From an uncultured Eubacteriales bacterium (GTDB taxonomy: Bacteria > Bacillota > Clostridia > Christensenellales > CAG-138), in contig CADAGD010000028.1 in assembly GCA_902787375.1 (NCBI GenBank), positions 1-37,632 of the forward strand: DNA of 37,632 nucleotides. Direction: 5' to 3'. Positions 15,131 through 23,633 of this stretch are shown here, piece by piece. The translations under genes and the position numbers were made by a program. The notes beneath the pieces are model-generated. The model saw nothing but the letters and a program-made list of their open reading frames with translations, searched no databases and had not been told where the DNA came from. Within the stretch, counting starts at the first letter, position 1, and each line of letters opens with the position of its first letter.

Positions 15131-16465
15131 TCATCCGAGAATATTAATAGCCTCTTTTAAACTCCTCACGGTGGTCAATTTAAACCCGCTTAACGATTTT
15201 AGACTTGACGAGTACGGGGCAATTATATTGATATAGCCGCGTCTGACGCATTCCGAAACGCGGTTTGCCATTCTGTCCACGCTTCGTATCTCTCCCGTTA
15301 GGCTGACCTCGCCTATGACGGCGGTTCTTTCGGGGAGTTTCTTGTCGAATATGGAACCCGCGACTGCGAGTGTGACGGCTAAATCGCTGCCCCTGTCGTC
15401 AACACGGATGCCGCCCACAACATTTGTATAGACGTCCTTTTCTCCCGTCCTTATGCCGGCTCTGCGCTCAAGCACGGCAAGCAGGAGCATGAGGCGGTTG
15501 TTGTCCATGCCGGCAGCCATGCGGCGCGGATTCGCGTAAACGGTGGTTGAAAGCAGGGATTGAACCTCTATCAGTATGGGACGGTTGCCTTCCATGATAC
15601 ATGTAACGGCACATCCGGTATCGTTTGTTCCCGAAAGGAACATATCGGACGGGTCTGAAACCTCGACCATACCCGTACCGCTCATCTCAAATATTCCTAT
15701 CTCGTTTGTGGAACCAAAGCGGTTCTTGACAGCGCGAAGCAGACGGAATGCGTCATGCCTGTCGCCCTCAAAGTACAGCACGGTATCCACCATATGCTCA
15801 AGCATACGGGGGCCCGCTATCGCGCCCTCCTTGGTAACGTGACCGACAATGAATACCGCGCATCCGTTTAGCTTCGCAATGCGTGTCAGGGCGGCTGTCA
15901 CCTCCCTTATCTGGGTGATACTTCCCGCCGCTGATGAAACCTCGGTACATACCATTGTCTGGATGCTGTCGATTATAAGGAATGACGGCTTAATGCGCTC
16001 GACTTCGCTTTCGATGCTTGAAATATCCGTTTCGGTCATCACAAGCAGATCGCCTGTGACAGCGCAGCGCTGCGCACGGAGCTTTAACTGAGCTTTGGAT
16101 TCCTCACCTGAAACATAGAGGACGGGGGAGGATTGGAGAAGGTTGCTTGCCGCCTGCATGAGAAGGGTGCTTTTTCCGATGCCGGGATCGCCGCCTATGA
16201 GTATAACGGAACCCGCAACGACTCCGCCTCCAAGCACACGATCAAATTCGCCAATGCCCGTGCTTGTACGTGCGGCATCCTTGCCCTCAACGCTTGAAAG
16301 CTTGACAGCACCCGCTCCTGAGCCCATTGAGGAACGCTTGGGTGTGTCCTTGATTGTCATTTCCACAAGCGTGTTCCAGCTCCCGCATGAGGGGCATCTC
16401 CCGAACCATTTTACGGTTTCATAGCCGCACTCACCGCATACAAATTTAGTCTTATCTTTTGCCAT
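15131..16465 (-). CDS. radA: DNA repair protein RadA/Sms
   Basis: A 444-residue RecA-family ATPase that helps branch migration and processing of recombination intermediates. The N-terminal zinc finger has Cys at 10, 13, 24 and 27 (CGECGYE, CPSCGSWNT). The Walker A motif GGDPGIGKST is at 91-100, and the RadA-specific KNRFG is at 247-251. The C-terminal third is the Lon-protease-like domain (VGGIRVDDRGSDLAV, EVSLTGEIRSV). Length is normal. It follows the beta-propeller gene by 16 bases on the same strand and is probably co-transcribed with it. The SD is weak (AGGGT). Confidence 0.95.
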   Translation of the reverse strand: MAKDKTKFVCGECGYETVKWFGRCPSCGSWNTLVEMTIKDTPKRSSMGSGAGAVKLSSVEGKDAARTSTGIGEFDRVLGGGVVAGSVILIGGDPGIGKSTLLMQAASNLLQSSPVLYVSGEESKAQLKLRAQRCAVTGDLLVMTETDISSIESEVERIKPSFLIIDSIQTMVCTEVSSAAGSITQIREVTAALTRIAKLNGCAVFIVGHVTKEGAIAGPRMLEHMVDTVLYFEGDRHDAFRLLRAVKNRFGSTNEIGIFEMSGTGMVEVSDPSDMFLSGTNDTGCAVTCIMEGNRPILIEVQSLLSTTVYANPRRMAAGMDNNRLMLLLAVLERRAGIRTGEKDVYTNVVGGIRVDDRGSDLAVTLAVAGSIFDKKLPERTAVIGEVSLTGEIRSVDRMANRVSECVRRGYINIIAPYSSSLKSLSGFKLTTVRSLKEAINILG

Positions 16466-16481
16466 TATAAATACCCTGTTC

Positions 16482-17747
16482 TCATTCGCTCGGTATGGAT
16501 GAGTACTTCAAAACATCACGCTGGCGCGTTGTTACATCCATCCATATAGCGTGTCCTTCGGACGCTCCGAGAAGCTGAGCAAGCTCCCTTTCGGGGGTTA
16601 TCCTGAAGCTCTTTCCGGAATTAAAATAGAATACATAGATTGCTTCATCGACGCTGTAGATTACGAAATTTTCATCTATCGCGTAGTTTACAACGCCGCT
16701 TTCAATGGCGTGTGACTCAAGCTTATTATCATCCGTTACCTTGGCGTAATAGAGCGTTGAATCCTTACTGTAATGACCGTCAAGCCATACAAAATACTGT
16801 CCGTTGAACTGAGGATTATGAACATATGTGTCTACCTCATATTCCTTTATGCCGGAGCTGTTGAGGTCGATATGCTTTATCGTGCTTGCCATTCTATCGT
16901 CATCAAAATGACTTGTGCCGTCTGACGCCCAGATGAGGGTTCCGTCGAACATATACGGTGAGCTTGTTCCGTATGACGATGAGGAGAACATGGCAATTAC
17001 TGTGGATTCCTGGGTTTCAAGATCACATACAAAAAGCTTATCCTTGTTTGTACCCGTGCGCTCTATCCATGAAATATAGTGTCCGTCAAGCCTTATCTCA
17101 GGCTGCCCGACATAGACCGTCTTTATAATGATGGGATCGGAATTGTACTGCCCAACGCGGTATGCGCATATATCGCCGCCGCCTTTGGATTTTGCATCAA
17201 GATAAACAAGCCATTCGTCATTCTTGACGGGATAAATAAAATTGGCGTTCTTCGGCTTTATGGGCAGCTCGAATACAGCTCCGGATTCGGGATCATATTC
17301 AAGCAAAGCACACATCTGAACATTGCTTCCCACTATTTTACCCGCCGAAAAGAGGAGCTTGTTTGAGTTGAAGGACGGATCGCCAAACCAGAAATACTGC
17401 TGCTCTTGAGGAAGAACAACTTCCTTTTCCTCCTCCTGCGCGTTGTATTCATCCATGGGATGAGGTGTTGCAGTAGGCACGGGGGAATAGTAGGGCGTAG
17501 GAGTAACTATCAAAACGTCATCGGTTGTAAAGAGTTTGGATATGCCTGCGACGATTCCGTCCGGAGGGAGAGGAGTATCTACCTTGAACACGGCTTCGAG
17601 TATGAACATTATCAGTAAAACAAGCAGACCGATTGCGGCAAGTCCACCGAGTAAACATGACAAAAGTTTTATAATCGGCCCCCAGTTGCTTGAAGAAAGC
17701 GATCTGCGGCGACGACCGATTTTTTTTCTGCGATAATGCTTTTTCAA
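16482..17747 (-). CDS. membrane-anchored beta-propeller-like protein
   Basis: A 421-residue protein of unknown role. A strongly basic cytosolic N-terminus (MKKHYRRKKIGRRRRS) precedes one transmembrane helix at about 27-52. A Thr/Pro linker (about 80-95) leads to a large outer domain of repeated beta-strand units such as HYISWIERT, GTLIWASDGTSHF, QYFVWLDGHY and GHAIWMDV. This is the repeat style of TolB or DUF5050-like beta-propellers. The start codon is TTG at 17747, with AAAGGA about 9 bases upstream; no in-frame ATG precedes the basic segment. A -10-like TATAAT lies at about 17786-17791 on the minus strand without a clear -35. It lies directly upstream of radA. Confidence 0.65.
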   Translation of the reverse strand: MKKHYRRKKIGRRRRSLSSSNWGPIIKLLSCLLGGLAAIGLLVLLIMFILEAVFKVDTPLPPDGIVAGISKLFTTDDVLIVTPTPYYSPVPTATPHPMDEYNAQEEEKEVVLPQEQQYFWFGDPSFNSNKLLFSAGKIVGSNVQMCALLEYDPESGAVFELPIKPKNANFIYPVKNDEWLVYLDAKSKGGGDICAYRVGQYNSDPIIIKTVYVGQPEIRLDGHYISWIERTGTNKDKLFVCDLETQESTVIAMFSSSSYGTSSPYMFDGTLIWASDGTSHFDDDRMASTIKHIDLNSSGIKEYEVDTYVHNPQFNGQYFVWLDGHYSKDSTLYYAKVTDDNKLESHAIESGVVNYAIDENFVIYSVDEAIYVFYFNSGKSFRITPERELAQLLGASEGHAIWMDVTTRQRDVLKYSSIPSE

Positions 17748-17808
17748 CTGACGTTATCCTTTCCCCGTTATTTGTACGGGAGTAATTATAACACATTGGA
17801 CGAAAAAT

Positions 17809-17830
17809 AAAAAGGGGAAAACCCCTTTTT
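17809..17830 (-). terminator. terminator between the membrane-protein gene and the propeller gene
   Basis: A compact hairpin: AAAAAGGGG (17809-17817), a 4-base loop and CCCCTTTTT (17822-17830), with A/T tracts on both sides. It follows the stop of 17850-18779 by about 20 bases on the minus strand. Confidence 0.85.
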
Positions 17831-17849
17831 AAAAATTTTTTGTGGCATA

Positions 17850-18779
17850 TTATGAGCGGGAGAACAGAGCGCTGAAAAAGCCCTTTTTGTCCGGCGCGGA
17901 GCGCTGTCCTCGTTTTTCGCGGAACGCCTTGACAGCCAAGCTCGAAGACCAGAACATTGAAAGCGTGAAAAGCATGAGCGTTATCCAGAAGAAAATTGTG
18001 ATGTGGGAGTTTACTCCGAATATATACTTGAACGGTTCGTTGTCTATGCTGTCGGCGTATATGTAAAGCGAACACAAGCACCAAATCATTCCAACAAATG
18101 CGCCGAATGAGAATATAAGGCAGAGGGAACTCATCCTGCATGATACGCCTATAAACAGGGCTATCGCACCAATAAGAGCTATAAGCTCAATGCTTACCAT
18201 TCTCGTTTCCGCATACATCGCATAATTGCTGACGAAAAAGCTGTATACAGCGCGGTTTAAATTGTAATTCCTCTCAATGTTCCATGTTCCGCCATAGGAT
18301 GAATAGAGGGGAAAGAGCGTAACGATAATGAGTATCAGACCGGAGAATATCATCAACGCCTTGTACTCGCGCTTGAATGTTACGGTAAAAGGAGACAGAA
18401 TTGTTATGCAGCCAAATAGGAAAAGCGATATTATCGAGTGTATCGTAATGCCGGCGTATGTTGACAGTACGTTTGAAAACAATTCCGACCGAACAAGAAA
18501 TCTCGTATAAAGGCTTAAACCGATCAGCAAAAACATGACTATCAATCCCGTGAGCGAGGCAAATATACACGGAGTCTTTAATCGTATCAACGAAGATACG
18601 AATATTGTCAGCGCACAGATAAAAGGAATCAAATACATGGCGATCAGCCAGAAGCTTATTGCCAAGCCGTTATAAAAAGCGCGGAACACCTCAACAAAAA
18701 CAGGACCCCCCGAAAAACAAAAGAAGCTGCCACCGACGTCAGAAACGTATACAAGCGGAAACGCAACAAGGAAAAACAA
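17850..18779 (-). CDS. polytopic membrane protein of unknown function
   Basis: A 309-residue protein with eight or nine predicted transmembrane helices, spread from residue 1 to about 290, and a short basic cytosolic tail (KAFREKRGQRSAPDKKG). I recognise no family. The start is doubtful. The frame is open upstream only to about 18827, contains no ATG there, and the TTG at 18779 lacks an SD and begins in the middle of a hydrophobic run. A neighbouring frame offers an ATG at 18856 followed by another hydrophobic stretch, so a frameshift or an unusual start is possible. A terminator follows at 17809-17830. Confidence 0.55.
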   Translation of the reverse strand: MFFLVAFPLVYVSDVGGSFFCFSGGPVFVEVFRAFYNGLAISFWLIAMYLIPFICALTIFVSSLIRLKTPCIFASLTGLIVMFLLIGLSLYTRFLVRSELFSNVLSTYAGITIHSIISLFLFGCITILSPFTVTFKREYKALMIFSGLILIIVTLFPLYSSYGGTWNIERNYNLNRAVYSFFVSNYAMYAETRMVSIELIALIGAIALFIGVSCRMSSLCLIFSFGAFVGMIWCLCSLYIYADSIDNEPFKYIFGVNSHITIFFWITLMLFTLSMFWSSSLAVKAFREKRGQRSAPDKKGFFSALFSRS

Positions 18780-18913
18780 TAAAACGGCTGATAAATGGAA
18801 AAAGCAACGGGAAAAATAAATATATTATTTGCCGAAGGACAATGCTTTTTCGTCATAAAGCTGCGATGGAGCGAAGTGCTTTATAGAGTTAATCGGTATC
18901 AGCTTAATTGCGC

Positions 18914-18942
18914 TTGACATATGGTTGTTTTTACAATATAAT
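18914..18942 (+). promoter_or_regulatory. promoter of the lysine-fermentation operon
   Basis: TTGACA (18914-18919), a 17-base spacer and TATAAT (18937-18942), both exact consensus. Transcription should start near 18949, just at the 5' strand of riboswitch helix P1. The stretch from 18780 to 18913 holds no other feature I can support. Confidence 0.9.
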
Positions 18943-18949
18943 AGAGAAA

Positions 18950-19113
18950 AATAGAGGTGCGAGAGTTCAGGTAGTTCTTCACGCTTGACTGCGGGGTCGT
19001 TTGTGAGGGAGGAATGGGGCTTTTGCCGAAGGTGTGCTTTATCCGCTAAGGGCGCATCTGGGCGTGCGGCTTAGAGCTGCGCGACTGTCATTGCTCGTCA
19101 ATGGTGCGCTATT
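18950..19113 (+). ncRNA. lysine riboswitch (L-box) aptamer
   Basis: Conserved L-box blocks occur in order: ATAGAGGTGCGAGAG, AGGTAGT, GGGAGGAATGGGGC, GCCGAAGG, ATCTGGGCG and CGACTGTCA. Helices can be drawn by eye. P1 pairs AATAG (18950-18954) with CTATT (19109-19113). P2b pairs CTTCAC with GTGAGG. P3 pairs GGTGTGC with GCGCATC. P4 is an 8-bp stem CGTGCGGC/GCTGCGCG. P5 pairs CATTG with CAATG. The P2 loop GCGGG can kiss the P3 loop TCCGC, a hallmark of this class. It sits between the promoter and kal. The P1 3' strand is shared with the terminator stem at 19106-19149, implying that lysine turns the operon on. Confidence 0.92.
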
Positions 19114-19156
19114 GCTGTTGTTCTTTTTCGGGGCATTATACAATAGCGCCTTTTTT
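19106..19156 (+). terminator. riboswitch-controlled terminator (expression platform)
   Basis: GCGCTATTG (19106-19114) pairs perfectly with CAATAGCGC (19141-19149) and is followed by CTTTTTTG. The 5' arm includes the whole 3' strand of riboswitch P1 (19109-19113) plus the conserved junction bases before it. The two structures therefore exclude each other, with no separate antiterminator needed. Confidence 0.85.
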
Positions 19157-19185
19157 GAATAAAATATCACACGGAGGAAGTATTT

Positions 19186-19593
19186 ATGGAAAACAAGATC
19201 ACATCCACCATCCGTCTTCGCATGAGTGCGCAGGATGCTCATTACGGCGGGAATCTCGTTGACGGCGCACACATGCTTGCGCTGTTTGGTGATGTTGCCA
19301 CAGAGCTTCTTATAAAGCTTGATGGTGACGAAGGACTTTTCAAAGCTTATGATATGGTTGAGTTTATAGCTCCTGTATTTGCGGGCGACTATATCGAAGC
19401 ATATGGTGAAATCACACATATCGGCAATACCTCCCGCAAGATGGTTTTTGAGGCACGCAAGGTCATTCAGCCTCGTCCCGATATAAATGATTCCGCGTGT
19501 GACGTGCTGGCGGAGCCCATCGTTGTATGCAGAGCTTCCGGCACATGTGTTGTTCCCAAGGATAAGAAACGCGGAAATTATGACAACATCTGA
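19186..19593 (+). CDS. kal: 3-aminobutyryl-CoA ammonia-lyase
   Basis: A 135-residue hotdog-fold enzyme that removes ammonia from L-3-aminobutyryl-CoA to give crotonyl-CoA, the last dedicated step of lysine fermentation. The whole sequence reads like clostridial Kal: [19 protein letters not shown] near the start, [38 protein letters not shown] and [15 protein letters not shown], then [11 protein letters not shown] at the end. Length is normal. GGAGG lies 8 bases before the ATG. It is the first gene of the operon, downstream of the lysine riboswitch. In many lysine fermenters kal is near the end of the cluster instead. Confidence 0.92.
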   Translation: MENKITSTIRLRMSAQDAHYGGNLVDGAHMLALFGDVATELLIKLDGDEGLFKAYDMVEFIAPVFAGDYIEAYGEITHIGNTSRKMVFEARKVIQPRPDINDSACDVLAEPIVVCRASGTCVVPKDKKRGNYDNI

Positions 19594-19610
19594 TTGTACG
19601 AGGATTTAAA

Positions 19611-20438
19611 ATGGAAAAACTGATAATTACCGCCGCCATTTGCGGTGCCGAAGTTACCAAGACACACAATCCTGCGGTTCCCTATACCATTGAGGAGATG
19701 GTAAACGAGGCGAGGAGCGCATATAATGCGGGTGCTGCCATAATACATGTACATGTACGCGAGGATGATGGCACTCCGACTCAGAGCCGCGAGCGTTTCC
19801 GTGTTGTTATGGATGCGATACGTTCTGAGCTTCCGGACGTCATAATGATACCCTCAACGGGCGGAGCCACAGGCATGAGCCCGGAGGAGCGTCTTCAGCC
19901 CACGGAGCTTTTTCCTGAGATGGCAACACTCGACTGCGGAACATGCAATTTCGGTGATGAAATATTCGACAACACAATGCCCAACATGCGTGTATTCGGA
20001 AAGCGCATGATCGAAAACGGCATTAAGCCCGAATATGAGTGCTTTGAGATGGGACATATCGACACCATACTTGACATGGCACGCAAGGGCGAGGTTCCCG
20101 GAGATCCCATGCAGTTCAACTTCGTTCTCGGCGTAAAGGGCTGCACCCCCGCAACGGTTCAGAATCTCTGCTGGATGGTAAACGCCATTCCCGCAAACGC
20201 GACATGGACCAGCACGGGCGTAGGCAGAGCGGCATTCACGCTTGCTGCTCCCACTATCGTAATGGGCGGCAACGTGCGCGTCGGTTTCGAGGATAATATC
20301 TATCTTTCACGCGGAGTCAAGGCGGCGTCCAATGGCGAGCTGGTTGAAAAGGTAGTAAGGCTCTCCCGCGAGCTTGGCAGGGAGATAGCAAGTCCGGAGG
20401 AGGCAAGGCGTATACTGAGCCTCAAGCCCCTGAAATAG
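19611..20438 (+). CDS. kce: 3-keto-5-aminohexanoate cleavage enzyme (BKACE family)
   Basis: A 275-residue TIM-barrel enzyme that reacts 3-keto-5-aminohexanoate with acetyl-CoA, giving acetoacetate and 3-aminobutyryl-CoA. The metal-binding HVHVR is at residues 46-50 (H46, H48). MIPSTGGATGMSPEERL, TLDCGTCNFGDEIF and VMGGNVRVGFEDNIYLSRG are typical of the DUF849/BKACE family and of Kce in particular. Length is standard. CGAGGA lies about 7 bases upstream, and only 17 bases separate it from kal. Confidence 0.93.
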   Translation: MEKLIITAAICGAEVTKTHNPAVPYTIEEMVNEARSAYNAGAAIIHVHVREDDGTPTQSRERFRVVMDAIRSELPDVIMIPSTGGATGMSPEERLQPTELFPEMATLDCGTCNFGDEIFDNTMPNMRVFGKRMIENGIKPEYECFEMGHIDTILDMARKGEVPGDPMQFNFVLGVKGCTPATVQNLCWMVNAIPANATWTSTGVGRAAFTLAAPTIVMGGNVRVGFEDNIYLSRGVKAASNGELVEKVVRLSRELGREIASPEEARRILSLKPLK

Positions 20439-20520
20439 AATTTGCACCTTAAAACATAAAATGTCAAATACGCTGTAAGGCGTTTGAAAAACAAAAAAAT
20501 AAATCACGGAGGATTTTTCT

Positions 20521-21561
20521 ATGTCACTCAAAGGCAATAAGTACGGCACACACAGGGTTATCGAACCTCATGGCGTTCTCACACAGGCAGCTTGGAAGAT
20601 TGATAACGACATGACAAAGCGTTACTCCAACGAGATAATCTGCGATGTTATCTCCCTCAACATCGACTCCGCGTCATTCACTCAGATCGAGGAAGCCTGC
20701 GGCGGCGATGAGCAGAAGATCGGTGAGATGATAATGGGCATCGTCGCTGAGCGCGGCAAGCAGCAGAATCCCGTTACCGGTTCCGGCGGAATGTTTATCG
20801 GCAAGGTCGCTTATATAGGCGAGGATCTCGCGGATCGTGATCTGAAGGTTGGCGACAAGATAGCTTCCCTCGTTTCACTGTCCCTCACTCCTTTGAAGAT
20901 TGACAAGATACTTGCCATCCATAAGGATATTGACCGTGTTGATATAGTCGGTCAGGCGGTTCTCTTCGAGAGCGGCATATATGCCAAGCTTCCCGATGAT
21001 ATGAGCGAAACACTCGCTCTTGCAGCTCTTGACGTTGCCGGTGCGCCCGCTCAGGCACGCAAGCTCCCCAAGGAGGGCGACAGCGTTCTCATTCTCGGCG
21101 CAAACGGCAAGTCCGGCGTTCTCTGCGGCTATGAGGCAATGAAGAAGGTCGGCCCCAGCGGCAATGTTGTAGGCGTTGTAAGGAATCCCGCTCAGGTTCC
21201 CGCTCTTATGGAGCTTGGCGTTTATAACAAGGTCATCGTCGCTTCCGCAACGGAACCCATCGCTGTTCTTGAGGCGGCTCTTGAGGCAAATGGCGGCAAG
21301 GAATATGACATCTCTATCTGCTGCGTCAATGTTGAGTCCTGCGAGATGAGCGCGATACTTCCCGTTCGTGACGAAGGTATCGTTTACTTCTTCTCAATGG
21401 CAACCTCGTTCACAAAGGCCGCTCTCGGCGCAGAGGGTGTAGGCAAGGACGTCACAATGATAGTCGGCAACGGCTACACAAAGAATCATGCGGAGATAAC
21501 TCTGAATGTTCTTCGTGAGAATGAGAAGCTCCGCAAACTCTTCGACGAGAAGTATTGCTGA
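20521..21561 (+). CDS. kdd: L-erythro-3,5-diaminohexanoate dehydrogenase
   Basis: A 346-residue NAD(P)-dependent dehydrogenase that oxidatively deaminates 3,5-diaminohexanoate to 3-keto-5-aminohexanoate, feeding Kce. The N-terminal region (GTHRVIEPHGVLTQAAWKID) and the Rossmann segment ILGANGKSGVLCGYEAMKKVG are those of Kdd. Length matches the family (about 345). CGGAGG lies 9 bases before the ATG. The 82 bases after kce hold only a weak ACGC/GCGT hairpin. A stronger hairpin lies downstream (21578-21618), where the next operon gene is an unrelated lipoprotein. Confidence 0.93.
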   Translation: MSLKGNKYGTHRVIEPHGVLTQAAWKIDNDMTKRYSNEIICDVISLNIDSASFTQIEEACGGDEQKIGEMIMGIVAERGKQQNPVTGSGGMFIGKVAYIGEDLADRDLKVGDKIASLVSLSLTPLKIDKILAIHKDIDRVDIVGQAVLFESGIYAKLPDDMSETLALAALDVAGAPAQARKLPKEGDSVLILGANGKSGVLCGYEAMKKVGPSGNVVGVVRNPAQVPALMELGVYNKVIVASATEPIAVLEAALEANGGKEYDISICCVNVESCEMSAILPVRDEGIVYFFSMATSFTKAALGAEGVGKDVTMIVGNGYTKNHAEITLNVLRENEKLRKLFDEKYC

Positions 21562-21577
21562 TTAGAAAACAAATATT

Positions 21578-21618
21578 GCTCCCGTGCAGTTTGTTGTTGA
21601 AATATTCCGCACGGGGGC
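21578..21618 (+). terminator. hairpin after kdd, possible attenuator
   Basis: GCTCCCGTGC (21578-21587) pairs with GCACGGGGGC (21609-21618), with one G-U pair. It is followed only by ATTATTTA, so termination is likely partial. It may lower expression of the downstream genes or protect the upstream mRNA. Confidence 0.5.
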
Positions 21619-21679
21619 ATTATTTAACAAATGCCGTGCTGCGGACGCAGTACATGGGATTAAAAAGGAGTTTACAAAT

Positions 21680-22327
21680 ATGAAAAGGATAATATCATTT
21701 TCGCTTTGCCTACTGTTTTTGCTATCCGCGGCAGTTCTTTCGGGATGTGAAAAGGAAAAGGAATATGTCCCCGAAGGCCCGACGGATGTTGATTACGGCG
21801 AGGTTGCTTATTTGGATTTTGACGATGGTACTGCATTGAAATTCAAGTACCTTGATTGCTTCAAAAAGTCGGAGGATGAAACGGCATTCGTTTCAAAAAC
21901 GCCGGACAGCAAGGGCGTCCTGTCATATGATTTCTTTGAATCATATAAGGATTATGAAGCCATCAATGAAACATACAGGATACCCACCCGCAAATATGCC
22001 GAGATTGCTTCCTATACAGAAGATGAGGCAAGGGATTATATGGAGATATGTCTGGGGCTTTCGGTTCAGGACGCCAAGGTTACGGTTGACAGCTTTAATT
22101 TTGAGAAATTCGACAATTACGTCGTACTGAGTCTTGAGGAAACCGCGGAGTATAACACGACCGGGGAAATACAGAAGAACTGGATCGTCAAGTATGTCGT
22201 TGAAAACGAACGTGTATATACGATACAGGCTTTTGCTCCCGCAAGCCTTCAGGAGAAATACGGTGCTGCGTTCAAGGATGTTGTATTCGATATTGAAAAC
22301 GCATTGAAAAAACCGGATATGAACTAA
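21680..22327 (+). CDS. lipoprotein encoded inside the lysine operon
   Basis: A 215-residue predicted lipoprotein of unknown function. The signal sequence MKRIISFSLCLLFLLSAAV ends in LSGC with the lipidated Cys at residue 24. The mature part is acidic and beta-rich with a possible DUF-type fold (KYAEIASYTEDEARDYMEI, NWIVKYVVENERVYTIQAF), similar in style to PsbP/DUF1795-like lipoproteins. The start is ATG 21680 with AAAGGAG upstream; the longer frame beginning at 21584 has no SD. It lies between kdd and kamA and is followed by kamA after 25 bases. A link to lysine uptake is possible but unproven. Confidence 0.7.
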   Translation: MKRIISFSLCLLFLLSAAVLSGCEKEKEYVPEGPTDVDYGEVAYLDFDDGTALKFKYLDCFKKSEDETAFVSKTPDSKGVLSYDFFESYKDYEAINETYRIPTRKYAEIASYTEDEARDYMEICLGLSVQDAKVTVDSFNFEKFDNYVVLSLEETAEYNTTGEIQKNWIVKYVVENERVYTIQAFAPASLQEKYGAAFKDVVFDIENALKKPDMN

Positions 22328-22352
22328 AAAAAAATAATGAAAGGAAACAGTT

Positions 22353-23633
22353 ATGATAACCATTAATCAGAGCCGTGCATACGGACTTTTTAAGGACGTT
22401 CCCGATGAACTCTGGAATGATTGGAAGTGGCAGGTTGCCAACCGCATAGAAACACTTGACGACTTGAAAAAATACATAAAGCTGACTCCTGAGGAGGAGG
22501 ATGGCGTCAAGAAATGCCTTACAACGCTCCGCATGGCAATCACGCCTTATTATCTCTCCCTTATAAACCCCGACGATCCGTTCGATCCCGTAAGGCGTCA
22601 GGCTATCCCGAACGCGGCGGAGCTTTATCAGGCTCCCGAAGATCAGCTTGATCCTCTCCATGAGGATACGGATTCTCCCGTTCCCGGACTTACCCACAGG
22701 TATCCCGACCGCGTTCTGTTCCTTGTTACCGACCAATGTTCCATGTACTGTCGTCACTGCACAAGAAGACGCTTTGCCGGGCAGAATGATACAGCCGTTC
22801 CCGATTGTCAGGTAGAGGGCTGCCTCGATTACATCAGAAATCATCCCGAAGTACGCGACGTTCTGCTTTCAGGCGGCGACGCGCTGATGATCTCCGATGA
22901 AAAGCTTGAGTACATAATTTCCGAGCTTCGCAAGATACCCCATGTTGAGATAGTACGCATAGGCTCGCGCACGCCCGTCGTCTGCCCTCAGAGGATAACC
23001 CCCGCTCTTTGCAATATGCTCAAGAAGTATCATCCCATTTGGCTGAATACTCACTTCAATCATCCGAATGAGATAACCGAGGAATCAAGGCGCGCCTGCG
23101 CAATGCTGGCTGACGCCGGTATCCCGCTCGGCAACCAGACGGTTCTCCTGCATGGCGTAAACGACTGCGTACATGTTATGAAGAAGCTTGTTCAGGCACT
23201 TGTATACATAAGGGTGCGTCCGTACTACATCTATGTATGCGATTTATCCATGGGACTTACACATTTCCGCACACCCGTTTCAAAGGGTATCGAGATAATT
23301 GAGGGATTAAGGGGACATACTTCAGGTTATGCCATCCCAACATTCGTTGTCGATGCTCCCGGCGGCGGCGGCAAGACGCCGGTAATGCCCAACTATGTCA
23401 TAAGCCAGACTCCGAGAAAGACCATACTCAGAAACTTCGAGGGCGTTATAACAACTTATACCGAGCCTGAAAACTATGTTGAGGACTGCCATTGTGAGAC
23501 ATGCCGCAAGGCTCGTGAGGAACAGCCTGAGCTTGTGGGCGTGGCAGGTCTTGAGCAGGGTCGTAAGGACGGCTCCATAGCCCTTGAGCCGAAAGGACTT
23601 GCCCGTCTTGAAAGGGGCAGAAAGCATGAGTGA
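22353..23633 (+). CDS. kamA: lysine 2,3-aminomutase
   Basis: A 426-residue radical-SAM and PLP enzyme that converts L-lysine to L-beta-lysine, the entry step of the pathway. The iron-sulfur motif CSMYCRHC gives Cys at 129, 133 and 136. The PLP lysine is K341 in PGGGGKTPVMPNY. YYIYVCDLSMGLTHFRTPVS and the C-terminal zinc-type Cys pair CHCETC are as in the clostridial enzyme (416 residues). AAAGGAAA lies about 6 bases before the ATG. The stop overlaps the kamD start by 8 bases, so both aminomutases are coupled. Confidence 0.96.
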   Translation: MITINQSRAYGLFKDVPDELWNDWKWQVANRIETLDDLKKYIKLTPEEEDGVKKCLTTLRMAITPYYLSLINPDDPFDPVRRQAIPNAAELYQAPEDQLDPLHEDTDSPVPGLTHRYPDRVLFLVTDQCSMYCRHCTRRRFAGQNDTAVPDCQVEGCLDYIRNHPEVRDVLLSGGDALMISDEKLEYIISELRKIPHVEIVRIGSRTPVVCPQRITPALCNMLKKYHPIWLNTHFNHPNEITEESRRACAMLADAGIPLGNQTVLLHGVNDCVHVMKKLVQALVYIRVRPYYIYVCDLSMGLTHFRTPVSKGIEIIEGLRGHTSGYAIPTFVVDAPGGGGKTPVMPNYVISQTPRKTILRNFEGVITTYTEPENYVEDCHCETCRKAREEQPELVGVAGLEQGRKDGSIALEPKGLARLERGRKHE

